Shown: positions 1 to 5,201 of the stretch, one piece after another
Position numbering within the stretch: the first letter of the stretch is position 1
Layout of the letters: the number at the start of each line of letters is the position of its first letter
Assembly (NCBI GenBank): GCA_028703745.1
Contig: JAQVME010000038.1
Span: 1-9,085 of the forward strand
Length of the DNA stretch: 9,085 nt
Origin: Clostridia bacterium
Lineage (GTDB): Bacteria; Bacillota; Clostridia; Christensenellales; DTU072
Direction: 5' to 3'
The notes under the pieces: model-generated
Told to the model about the DNA's origin: nothing
Seen by the model: the letters and a program-made list of their open reading frames with translations, nothing else
The model's database searches: none
Translations under genes and position numbers: made by a program

Positions 1-516
1 CAGGCATACCTGTACGCTCTTACCACGTCGGGCGCCAAACTCAAGGCGCTAATAATGGATATGATAGGCGACACCTCCGAAGGCTTTGACGAGGAAGAGT
101 ACGCCGAGCAGCTGCAGCTCTACGCAGAACTCTTTCCCATCGTGGCAAACTGGATATCGACGCCCAATTCAACCGTAAACGTCTCCGTTGACCAGACAGG
201 CAGATTAAAAAACCTTTCTTCTTCCGTACGCATCGACATAAATATTGATGTCGAAGAGCTTTGGCAAATAGCCGAAATACTACTCTCTGAAGACCAGAAA
301 TCTTTTCTGCATATTATTAAATTGGCTTTTAGTAATTATTTTGTTTCTGCCTCCGGCAAAAGCGGCACTTGGACAATCAGAATAGATTTTACCACCGATG
401 AAAACTTTTATTATGACGAAGCCTCCATAAGCCTCGAGGACGCCGACAGCGATATGTTTTTGCCCGTTTCGCAAAACGTAGAGGGCAGGCACGAAATAAT
501 TGTCGCCGCGACCTAA
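1..516 (+). CDS. C-terminal part of an unknown protein (5' end outside window)
   Basis: The frame is open from the first base to the TAA at 514-516, giving at least 171 residues. The true start is probably upstream of the window. An internal ATG at 55 has only a weak AAGG in front of it, so it is a poor start. I do not recognise the family. The visible part has an acidic helical stretch (FDEEEYAEQLQLYAELFPIV), then two segments of alternating polar and hydrophobic residues (around TGRLKNLSSSVRIDINID and GTWTIRIDFTTDENF) that look like beta strands, separated by a helix-like segment. The acidic, beta-rich, cysteine-free composition suggests an extracytoplasmic protein, perhaps the end of a lipoprotein, but the signal peptide would lie outside the window. 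It ends 1 base before the stop of the convergent S-component gene. Confidence 0.7.
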   Translation, partial: QAYLYALTTSGAKLKALIMDMIGDTSEGFDEEEYAEQLQLYAELFPIVANWISTPNSTVNVSVDQTGRLKNLSSSVRIDINIDVEELWQIAEILLSEDQKSFLHIIKLAFSNYFVSASGKSGTWTIRIDFTTDENFYYDEASISLEDADSDMFLPVSQNVEGRHEIIVAAT

Positions 517-517
517 A

Positions 518-1060
518 TCACCGCGCAAAATACTGCTTTTCGGCGCGCAAAAAGAGCTTCGATAAGGAAGGGAAGGCGGTGGTAAGAAAAACTACGTTTG
601 ATATCACATGCGCGGCATAATATGTTATGCCTCCGGTATAAATCACCGAGAACATGACAAAGAAATTTATTTTTGCCACGTTAGACGCCACCACGGCGTC
701 TACTGCGCTCGTTGTCACACCAAAAATCGCTGCAAGAAGCACCCCCAATATTATATACATATAATCCTTCGTAGCTCCTAGCTTTTTCAATAGAGCCGTA
801 CTGATGGCAACCGTCGGCCAATGTATAAAATACGATATCACCCATAGATTTAATCCGAACAGCAAGCTTTCTACAATGCAAAAAATTAGCGTAGCCGGCA
901 AGGCTATTCTCAAGCCGAAGGCGTAGGCACATAGTATTATCAGCAAGGTGACTATCTCGATATTGGGCAGACCCATAAGCGCCATTTTGCCGCCGGTAAG
1001 CAGCGCCGCCGAAAGAGCTATAAGCACTACGCTTTTTGTTCGGTAAAAATTCTTTGTCAT
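518..1060 (-). CDS. ECF transporter substrate-binding (S) component, probably for cobalamin or a corrinoid
   Basis: The 180-residue, very hydrophobic protein has about six membrane segments, an N-terminal basic end (MTKNFYRTKS), an Ala-rich first helix (VVLIALSAALLTGG), and the pattern LPNIEIVTLLIILCAYAFG at 31-49 followed by a helix beginning LRIALPATLIF. This is the usual layout of energy-coupling-factor S components of about 170-200 residues. No EcfA ATPases or EcfT are in the window, so it would use a shared ECF module encoded elsewhere. The ATG at 1060 overlaps the TGA of the upstream lipoprotein gene by one base (TGATG), and no separate ribosome binding site is visible, so translation is probably coupled. 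A TTG one codon earlier is less likely. Position in a cobalamin-riboswitch operon suggests a corrinoid substrate; this is inference, and I cannot assign it to BtuM or CbrT. Confidence 0.85.
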   Translation of the reverse strand: MTKNFYRTKSVVLIALSAALLTGGKMALMGLPNIEIVTLLIILCAYAFGLRIALPATLIFCIVESLLFGLNLWVISYFIHWPTVAISTALLKKLGATKDYMYIILGVLLAAIFGVTTSAVDAVVASNVAKINFFVMFSVIYTGGITYYAAHVISNVVFLTTAFPSLSKLFLRAEKQYFAR

Positions 1061-1551
1061 CAATATTCGTCTATCGTCACGAGATAGCTTGCCCCGTCAA
1101 TAAGCGGAACGGCATTTATGCCCTTCGAAGAAAAGAAATATTGCTTTTCGCCGTAGGTTCTTGCGTCCACGGTATAATCCCTGTAATTCACATCGTCTAT
1201 AGTATGATAAAATGCGCAAAATTGACTCTTCGACGCATCGGGGAAAAGCCCGACCGAGACCCAAGTTTGGCTATCCGTCGAAACCGTAACGGAATTGACA
1301 AACTGACCGAAGAAAGAGGTGCTCGAGCTGTATGCAAACTGCGAATTTTCCTCGTTTGCCAACAGATTAAAAAGGTCGGCAACGGTAGCCAGCGCGCATT
1401 TTCTTTCATAACTTCCAAGCTCCTCACCGTCAAGGACGACGAGCAGAGTGACGCTCTTTTCGTCGGTATTTCCCACGGGTTTTTCGCATGCTGCAAATAC
1501 AAATAACATTAAGGCAATAAGAAGTAGCGCAATAAGAGTGTGTTTTTTCAT
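1060..1551 (-). CDS. DUF4430 (transcobalamin-like) surface lipoprotein, putative cobalamin binder
   Basis: The 163-residue protein starts with a lipoprotein signal peptide (MKKHTLIALLLIALMLFVFA) and a lipobox-like cysteine at residue 22 (FAAC; Phe at -3 is somewhat unusual). The rest (about 30-163) fits a DUF4430 domain, a small beta-rich fold related to the C-terminal domain of transcobalamin and intrinsic factor: an early strand VTLLVVLDGEE, a helix TVADLFNLLA, and an ending with a WVSVGLFPDA strand and GINAVPLIDGASYLVTIDEY. It starts at ATG 1551 behind GGAGG at 1557-1561, with a 5-base spacing. It is the first gene after a cobalamin riboswitch and is followed by an ECF S component. The likely job is to catch cobalamin outside the membrane and pass it to the transporter. 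The family call is strong; ligand binding is inferred from context. Confidence 0.87.
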   Translation of the reverse strand: MKKHTLIALLLIALMLFVFAACEKPVGNTDEKSVTLLVVLDGEELGSYERKCALATVADLFNLLANEENSQFAYSSSTSFFGQFVNSVTVSTDSQTWVSVGLFPDASKSQFCAFYHTIDDVNYRDYTVDARTYGEKQYFFSSKGINAVPLIDGASYLVTIDEY

Positions 1552-1566
1552 TTATACCTCCAAAAT

Positions 1567-1594
1567 AAAAAATCGCTCCCCGTGCGGAAAGCGA
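1567..1594 (-). terminator. Intrinsic terminator of the riboswitch expression platform
   Basis: Read on the minus strand, TCGCTTTCC pairs with GGGGAGCGA around a GCAC loop (9 pairs, two of them G-U), followed at once by six U residues. It lies between the cobalamin aptamer and the ribosome binding site at 1557-1561 of the DUF4430 gene, so it can stop transcription before the operon. The GGGGAAA at about 1612-1618 could pair with the UUUCC of the left arm and act as an antiterminator when no cobalamin is bound; that alternative pairing is inferred. Confidence 0.8.
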
Positions 1595-1648
1595 AAAAGT
1601 CTACAAAACTGTTTCCCCTTTCTCCCTCCGAGACGGAATTGTTTTTGC

Positions 1649-1794
1649 TTGCGGTAGGTCTCCTGACTTTGAACGGTTTCCCGGGCAATCCTTCCCCCGC
1701 GTGTAACGGGGTGGATAACTTGCCTAAATCATACAGTAGCGGGGGCTGTCGGCTTTCTGCCTGTTCCCTGTTATGCTTATTGTAAGCGCCGCAA
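1649..1794 (-). promoter_or_regulatory. Cobalamin riboswitch aptamer
   Basis: On the minus strand the core elements appear in the right order: GGGAA (1768-1764), CCCGCTACTGTA (1743-1732; consensus CCCGCCACUGUA), a helix GGCAA/TTGCC with TCC/GGA, an inner hairpin CCCCG/CGGGG, and the B12-box AAAGTCAGGAGACCTACC (1670-1653). The closing P1 stem is TTGCGG (1794-1789) with CCGCAA (1654-1649). It is about 146 bases long and sits about 12 bases after the predicted transcription start. Bound cobalamin should favour the downstream terminator and switch off the DUF4430 and S-component genes. I do not assign the subclass (adenosyl- or methyl/aquo-cobalamin). Confidence 0.95.
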
Positions 1795-1812
1795 ACATAT
1801 TTAATTATCTAG

Positions 1813-1841
1813 ATTATAGCCTGTACAAGTTTTTTTTGCAA
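1813..1841 (-). promoter_or_regulatory. Sigma-A promoter of the riboswitch-controlled B12 uptake operon
   Basis: On the minus strand there is TTGCAA (1841-1836), a 17-base spacer and a perfect TATAAT (1818-1813). Transcription should start near 1806, just before the riboswitch P1 stem. Confidence 0.8.
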
Positions 1842-1857
1842 GGCATTTTTATTATGA

Positions 1858-1886
1858 TTGAAAAATTCAGCCTTTCGGGTTATAAT
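1858..1886 (+). promoter_or_regulatory. Sigma-A promoter of the RACo-like gene, likely giving a leaderless mRNA
   Basis: TTGAAA (1858-1863), a 17-base spacer and a perfect TATAAT (1881-1886). The expected transcription start is at or next to the ATG at 1893, so the message would have essentially no 5' leader. The -35 lies 16 bases from the -35 of the divergent riboswitch promoter. Confidence 0.8.
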
Positions 1887-1892
1887 ACGTTT

Positions 1893-2915
1893 ATGAAAAA
1901 ACTAATAATAAACGGGAACACAGTAACTACAGAAGCGATAAAGCTCAAAGACTTGCTAACCGAATACGGCATGCCCTTCCCCTGCGGAGGTAAAGGCATC
2001 TGCGGCAGGTGCAAAATAACTTGCCACGATCTTTCGCCCTCTGCTTTAGACAAGAGGTTCTTATCCGAAGTGCAACTCGCAGACGGCGCGCGGCTGGCGT
2101 GCGACAAATCTGTCGTTGAGGGCATAAGCATAGTCTTTGAACCAAAGACAATGCTGAAAGAGGCGATAAAGCTTGACTATTGCAACATAGCCATAATAAT
2201 AGGTTACCAAAACATAGAGATAGGAATACTAAACGAAGGCATAGTCGAAAGCGTTATATTGCAAAACACAGCCGCCGGCGCCATAAATCTACGCTCGCTC
2301 GTCGGCAAACAATGTATAGAGCTTTTTGAAAAGTACGGCGTAGCCAAGGCCGATACTATCGCTGTTGCTACCAATGCACATTTCGCGGAAATGCTTCTTA
2401 ATTCGCCGAGCGACGGAAGAGGCGAGCTTCTGGATGCGCCGGACTATTCTCTGCCCGCCGAAACGCTTTATGTGCTGCCTTTCGTTGACAAGAATATCGG
2501 CGGAGATTTTCTTTGTAAGGCGCTGGACAAAAGCCTTCCCAGATTGGTCGTAGACGCCGGAGAAACCTTTGTCGCCGGTCTCTTTACCGACGGGGATATC
2601 TTTTGCTTGTCGCATGAAAAAGTAAGCTACGCCGCCGAGGAACTTTCTGCGCTAAAGGCGTCGCTTGAGCTATTGCTGTCATATACCAAAAGACCTCTCA
2701 TAAGCCTGTACGGCAAAAACAGCCTCCGCTTGCATGGCTTGTTGGACGGCTATAGCTTAGCGGAAGAGGACGATACGACGCTTGAAACCGTGGCGACGGC
2801 ATGCAATGAAAACAGGACGAGAACGAGGCTTTTGAAGCTACGCGATAGAGTCAGCTTGCTTGAGACCGTCGATAATGATGATTGGCAACGGCTCTTTTTA
2901 TCGGCAAACAACTGA
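1893..2915 (+). CDS. Short RACo/RamA-like protein: [2Fe-2S] ferredoxin domain plus degenerate DUF4445 (ASKHA) domain
   Basis: The 340-residue protein begins with a plant-type ferredoxin domain (1-85). Cys31, Cys37, Cys40 and Cys70 have the C-x5-C-x2-C-x29-C spacing of a [2Fe-2S] site (CGGKGICGRC). The remainder resembles the ATPase-like part of RACo/RamA, which reduce inactive Co(II) corrinoids to Co(I) for methyltransferases. Weakened landmarks remain: NIAIIIGYQNIEIGIL for the first phosphate loop, DTIAVATNAHFAEMLL for the usual VGNTAMHH region, VVDAGETFVAGLF for the DIGTNGE loop, and a typical RACo ending (RDRVSLLETVDNDDWQRLF). The protein is far shorter than the usual 500-650 residues, and the nucleotide-loop residues are largely lost, so it may not hydrolyse ATP. 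The ATG at 1893 is chosen because the family similarity starts there and a perfect promoter ends 6 bases before it; the frame is open from 1773, but that part runs through promoter DNA. Its client (such as MetH) is unknown. Confidence 0.82.
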   Translation: MKKLIINGNTVTTEAIKLKDLLTEYGMPFPCGGKGICGRCKITCHDLSPSALDKRFLSEVQLADGARLACDKSVVEGISIVFEPKTMLKEAIKLDYCNIAIIIGYQNIEIGILNEGIVESVILQNTAAGAINLRSLVGKQCIELFEKYGVAKADTIAVATNAHFAEMLLNSPSDGRGELLDAPDYSLPAETLYVLPFVDKNIGGDFLCKALDKSLPRLVVDAGETFVAGLFTDGDIFCLSHEKVSYAAEELSALKASLELLLSYTKRPLISLYGKNSLRLHGLLDGYSLAEEDDTTLETVATACNENRTRTRLLKLRDRVSLLETVDNDDWQRLFLSANN

Positions 2916-3335
2916 AATAACTGCCATTACACGGTTTTCCAAAATAAGAACGTTGGTTATATCGCTGCGTAGGGGCGCCAGCTTATCCAACAGTACGAAG
3001 ATGTCCAGTTGCAACTCAACTAGCCGCATAAAGGCGGCGGAATAGCTTTGATTACATCTGGGATTTCTGAACGGCGGTATGTATTCTCCTCTGTTCAACA
3101 GCCTGTTCAGGGCTATTATTGCCGAGGTTATCAATGTTTTCAAATAGTTCAGAATCTTTGAGCAATACCTTATTTGCGGCTGGCAAAGCATACAATTTAT
3201 GATATCCAGCTGGTCTTCCGACAGCATGATGAGCCTTTCGATTATGTTCGTAGCGTTGTCGGATATGTCGTAGTTTGACAGCACCTGATTGTATTCCCTC
3301 GCCATTTTTTCAATTGTGCCGGTATCCACTTGCAT
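2898..3335 (-). CDS. Hypothetical helical protein, 145 residues
   Basis: I do not recognise this protein. It is mostly helical and soluble-looking, with leucine- and isoleucine-rich amphipathic stretches (IIERLIMLSEDQLDIINCML, ILNYLKTLITSAIIALNRLL, FMRLVELQLDIFVLLDKL) and no signal peptide or clear membrane segment. Repeated amphipathic helices suggest a helical bundle or an oligomer. The ATG at 3335 follows GAGGT with a 6-base spacing; this Shine-Dalgarno lies in the right arm of a hairpin (see 3336-3377). Its last 18 bases overlap the end of the convergent RACo-like gene. It is codirectional with the membrane-protein operon upstream but separated from it by the hairpin. The frame is intact over its whole length, which supports a real gene, but no homology can be claimed. 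Confidence 0.6.
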   Translation of the reverse strand: MQVDTGTIEKMAREYNQVLSNYDISDNATNIIERLIMLSEDQLDIINCMLCQPQIRYCSKILNYLKTLITSAIIALNRLLNRGEYIPPFRNPRCNQSYSAAFMRLVELQLDIFVLLDKLAPLRSDITNVLILENRVMAVISVVCR

Positions 3336-3377
3336 AAAAAGACCTCACTTTACATCTAATATATGCGGTGAGGTCTT
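3336..3377 (-). terminator. Hairpin with U tract after the DUF5058 operon; also holds the next gene's ribosome binding site
   Basis: AAGACCTCAC (3339-3348) and GTGAGGTCTT (3368-3377) form a perfect 10-base inverted repeat with a 19-base loop. On the minus strand it is followed by five T residues, counting those that close the stem, as in an intrinsic terminator for the operon ending at 3404. The long loop makes it weaker than usual. The right arm carries the GAGGT that precedes the ATG at 3335. Confidence 0.65.
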
Positions 3378-3403
3378 ATGCTGTGTTTATTTGAAGAAAA
3401 TAG

Positions 3404-4084
3404 CTATTTGGTTGCCTTCTCCTTCTTTTTTGAAAGCTTATACATTATGAAGCCTGAAACCACCGACAGCACCATGCCTATAGGTATCATCGTAGACTGC
3501 CCGATATCCATTCCCATGGAAAAAGTCACGCATGTGATGATGATACATATTATGAACGGCACGACAATGAGCTTCAGATACATCGACAACAGCACAATGC
3601 CTAGTCCGCCGAAAATGGCGGGTATGACATACGGAGAGACCGGGGAGAGCACCTTGACTATGCTTTCGGAAAAAATAGTCAGCGGTATCAACCCGATTAT
3701 GATAATTATCGTTGTTACGATAGTTGATACGGCAATAGATATTGTGGTAATAATATCCTCTTCCTCCGTGCCCTGCTTGGTCTTTAGCACGCTCTGCGTG
3801 TTTATGGCGCAGGGCAGCTTCAGATTGGCGATATTGCCCGTAATAAAGGACTGGTATTGTCCGCCCGTGCCTAGCAAGGGACCATAGCTCACAGCCTCTA
3901 TAAGCCCTATTGCCCAGTAGCCGAGTATGAACGCCCAGGCTTTTATTATTATGTCCCAGTCTGGCATGGTCTTTGTTATCAAACAAAAAACTACCGGCAC
4001 AATGGCTATTGCCGAAACAAAGCCCCATGTAAAAATACGGCCGAGTTTGTGCACCTCATTGTTATATGTCTGTCTGTCTTTCAT
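3404..4084 (-). CDS. Polytopic membrane protein, partner of DUF5058 protein
   Basis: The 226-residue protein has about six membrane segments (near 17-37, 46-67, 111-138, 152-170, 173-190 and 198-216) and a basic cytoplasmic tail (KLSKKKEKATK). Between segments 2 and 3 lies a polar loop, YGPLLGTGGQYQSFITGNI then ANLKLPCA, whose Gly, Asn and Pro residues look like a re-entrant or substrate-contact region; this is inference. I do not recognise a named family. ATG 4084 is chosen over the longer frame to 4126 because AAGGAGGT (4099-4092) sits 8 bases before it and because the extension would overlap the DUF5058 gene. This Shine-Dalgarno overlaps the upstream stop codon, with a 13-base gap between genes, so the two are in one operon and probably act as a two-subunit transporter or channel. 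The hairpin at 3336-3377 ends the unit. Confidence 0.82.
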   Translation of the reverse strand: MKDRQTYNNEVHKLGRIFTWGFVSAIAIVPVVFCLITKTMPDWDIIIKAWAFILGYWAIGLIEAVSYGPLLGTGGQYQSFITGNIANLKLPCAINTQSVLKTKQGTEEEDIITTISIAVSTIVTTIIIIIGLIPLTIFSESIVKVLSPVSPYVIPAIFGGLGIVLLSMYLKLIVVPFIICIIITCVTFSMGMDIGQSTMIPIGMVLSVVSGFIMYKLSKKKEKATK

Positions 4085-4097
4085 TTCTTTTACCTCC

Positions 4098-4844
4098 TTA
4101 TACCGGAAAAAGCGGAATGAACGCAAACGCGCAACCCAGCGAACCGAGTATGGTTATGGGCAACGCGTAGTTCTCCAGCCACTTCCATTTGAGGATCTTT
4201 ATCAGCAAGCCGCAAACAAGCATGATTGCAGCGCTCACACCCAGCGTAAGAAGGGTTACGGCTCCGCTAATGGGAATGCTGTCACTGCCCGTCGAGCTCA
4301 CGTTGAAGATGCCGCCGGCAATAATATAAGCCGCCAGTCCCGCCAGAATGCCGCCCAGCAACGAACCTGTTATTATGTTAAGCAGCTTTTGGTTCTTTTC
4401 TCTCAAGTCGTTGAGCTTGCCTTGGTATTTTTTGTAAGCTATGGCGTTAAAAACCGGACCGGCAAGTATGCTTAAAGTCATTATGACGAAAGCCGTGCCG
4501 ATGATTTCGGGAGTCATGCCCATAGGTGAAGATACCCCTGCGGATGCCGTCGCCTGGTTCATGGCAATAATTTCGTACTGAAGCGCGCCGATTACGGACA
4601 GCCTTATCCATGGAATCGCCAGACCCAGCCAGGGCATCATGATGCCTATGCCAATGACGATAGGTATCGACGGCACAATAGAAAAAATCACGCTGCTTCT
4701 GATAGCGCCCATTATTTTTGACTTGTCCATACCTATTTCTTTTGCTCTTTTTACGGCTTTGATCAAAAAGACCGCCGACATGGCAAGTATGACCGCCACG
4801 ATGACAGCGCCGAAAAGAAATATCACCCATTCGTTCTTGTACAC
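4098..4844 (-). CDS. DUF5058 family integral membrane protein
   Basis: The 248-residue protein has about six to seven membrane segments. It starts with an N-out helix (VIFLFGAVIVAVILAMSAVFLIKA) followed by a basic loop (VKRAKEIGMDKSKI), a Pro- and Gly-rich pair of helices (IVPSIPIVIGIGIMMPWLGLA and its continuation IPWIRLSVIGALQYE), and a distinctive loop NQATASAGVSSPMGMTPEIIG at 96-116. A charged cytoplasmic loop at 138-153 (KKYQGKLNDLREKNQK) precedes the second half. Length and layout fit DUF5058, a Bacillota membrane family with no established function. The start is GTG 4844, behind AAAGGAGGAG with a 5-base spacing. It is the first gene of a two-gene operon with its own strong promoter. 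A substrate transporter is the best guess, but nothing in the sequence tells the substrate. Confidence 0.83.
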   Translation of the reverse strand: MYKNEWVIFLFGAVIVAVILAMSAVFLIKAVKRAKEIGMDKSKIMGAIRSSVIFSIVPSIPIVIGIGIMMPWLGLAIPWIRLSVIGALQYEIIAMNQATASAGVSSPMGMTPEIIGTAFVIMTLSILAGPVFNAIAYKKYQGKLNDLREKNQKLLNIITGSLLGGILAGLAAYIIAGGIFNVSSTGSDSIPISGAVTLLTLGVSAAIMLVCGLLIKILKWKWLENYALPITILGSLGCAFAFIPLFPV

Positions 4845-4863
4845 CGTCTCCTCCTTTTGACAT

Positions 4864-4892
4864 ATTATAAAATAACGGACTAATTATATAAT
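4864..4892 (+). promoter_or_regulatory. Possible plus-strand promoter of the cysteine-rich peptide gene
   Basis: A perfect TATAAT at 4887-4892 would start transcription near 4899, ahead of the gene at 4934. The -35 at the 17-base distance (ATTATA, 4864-4869) matches only 3 of 6 consensus bases. The -10 overlaps that of the divergent operon inside the palindrome ATTATATAAT (4883-4892). Confidence 0.45.
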
Positions 4893-4911
4893 ACAAGAGA
4901 ATAAAAGTCAA
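4883..4911 (-). promoter_or_regulatory. Sigma-A promoter of the DUF5058 operon
   Basis: On the minus strand there is TTGACT (4911-4906), a 17-base spacer and a perfect TATAAT (4888-4883). The start should be near 4876, leaving a leader of about 30 bases that carries the AAAGGAGGAG ribosome binding site. Confidence 0.85.
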
Positions 4912-4933
4912 TACGCATAAAAGGAGAATGCAC

Positions 4934-5107
4934 ATGAGATGCTGTAACAGGAACTGGATAAGTTATGAACAAGCCTATGGCAAAAGGGTATGTATTCCCC
5001 ATCCCAAACCCCCTGTATACAAGGATTTTTGTACCGATTTTGTATGTTTTATGTGCAAAAGAATTATGGATGATTTTTGCCGCCGCAAACCCTGCAAGAA
5101 GCCGTAA
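4934..5107 (+). CDS. Small cysteine-rich protein, 57 residues
   Basis: Behind AAAAGGAG (7 bases to the ATG) a short frame encodes a basic peptide with eight cysteines, at 3, 4, 20, 33, 38, 41, 49 and 54. The start reads MRCCNRNWISYEQAYGKRVC; the middle holds IPHPKPPVYKDFC and CFMC (38-41), and the end reads CRRKPCKKP. There is no signal peptide, so it probably stays in the cytoplasm. The CFMC pair together with Cys49 and Cys54 could form a zinc or iron site; that is inference. I do not recognise the family. An in-frame ATG at 4928 is too close to the ribosome binding site. It is divergent from the DUF5058 operon and upstream of the lipid kinase gene. The good ribosome binding site and the dense, regular cysteines argue for a real gene. 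Confidence 0.65.
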   Translation: MRCCNRNWISYEQAYGKRVCIPHPKPPVYKDFCTDFVCFMCKRIMDDFCRRKPCKKP

Positions 5108-5138
5108 ATTCGACAGAGGAATAAGCCTTCAATGAAAG

Positions 5139-5167
5139 TTGTAAAAAAAATATATATATGTTATACT
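5139..5167 (+). promoter_or_regulatory. Extended -10 promoter of the lipid kinase gene
   Basis: TTGTAA (5139-5144), a 17-base spacer and TATACT (5162-5167), with TG at 5159-5160 one base before it (TGnTATACT). The predicted start is near 5174, with a leader of about 28 bases. Confidence 0.7.
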
Positions 5168-5201
5168 TTTTCAATAATATACTATTATTAATAAGGATAC
5201 A

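Noticed and set aside
1036..1506. Plus-strand frame of 156 codons opposite the DUF4430 gene
   Set aside because: It is a shadow: the minus frame has a signal peptide, family match, ribosome binding site and riboswitch, while this one has no family features or ribosome binding site.
1773..1892. Longer N-terminus for the RACo-like protein starting at ATG 1773
   Set aside because: The extra 40 residues overlap the riboswitch and both promoters, show no ferredoxin-family similarity, and have no ribosome binding site; the ATG at 1893 fits family and promoter better.
3378..3887. Plus-strand hydrophobic frame opposite the DUF5058 partner
   Set aside because: Its hydrophobic, Met/Ile-rich content is the mirror of membrane-helix codons on the minus strand; no ribosome binding site and no coherent layout.
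4085..4126. Upstream start at 4126 for the DUF5058 partner
   Set aside because: It would overlap the DUF5058 gene, whereas ATG 4084 has a strong AAGGAGGT at the right distance.
4857..4862. Perfect TTGACA on the plus strand as a -35 for the Cys-rich gene
   Set aside because: The TATAAT at 4887 is 24 bases away, and the hexamers at 16-18 bases do not resemble a -10. It lies next to the complement of the DUF5058 ribosome binding site and is probably chance.
5142..5165. A-run and TATATATA stretch as a repeat or replication-type element
   Set aside because: It is short and explained by an AT-rich promoter spacer; no iterons or DnaA-box cluster are visible.
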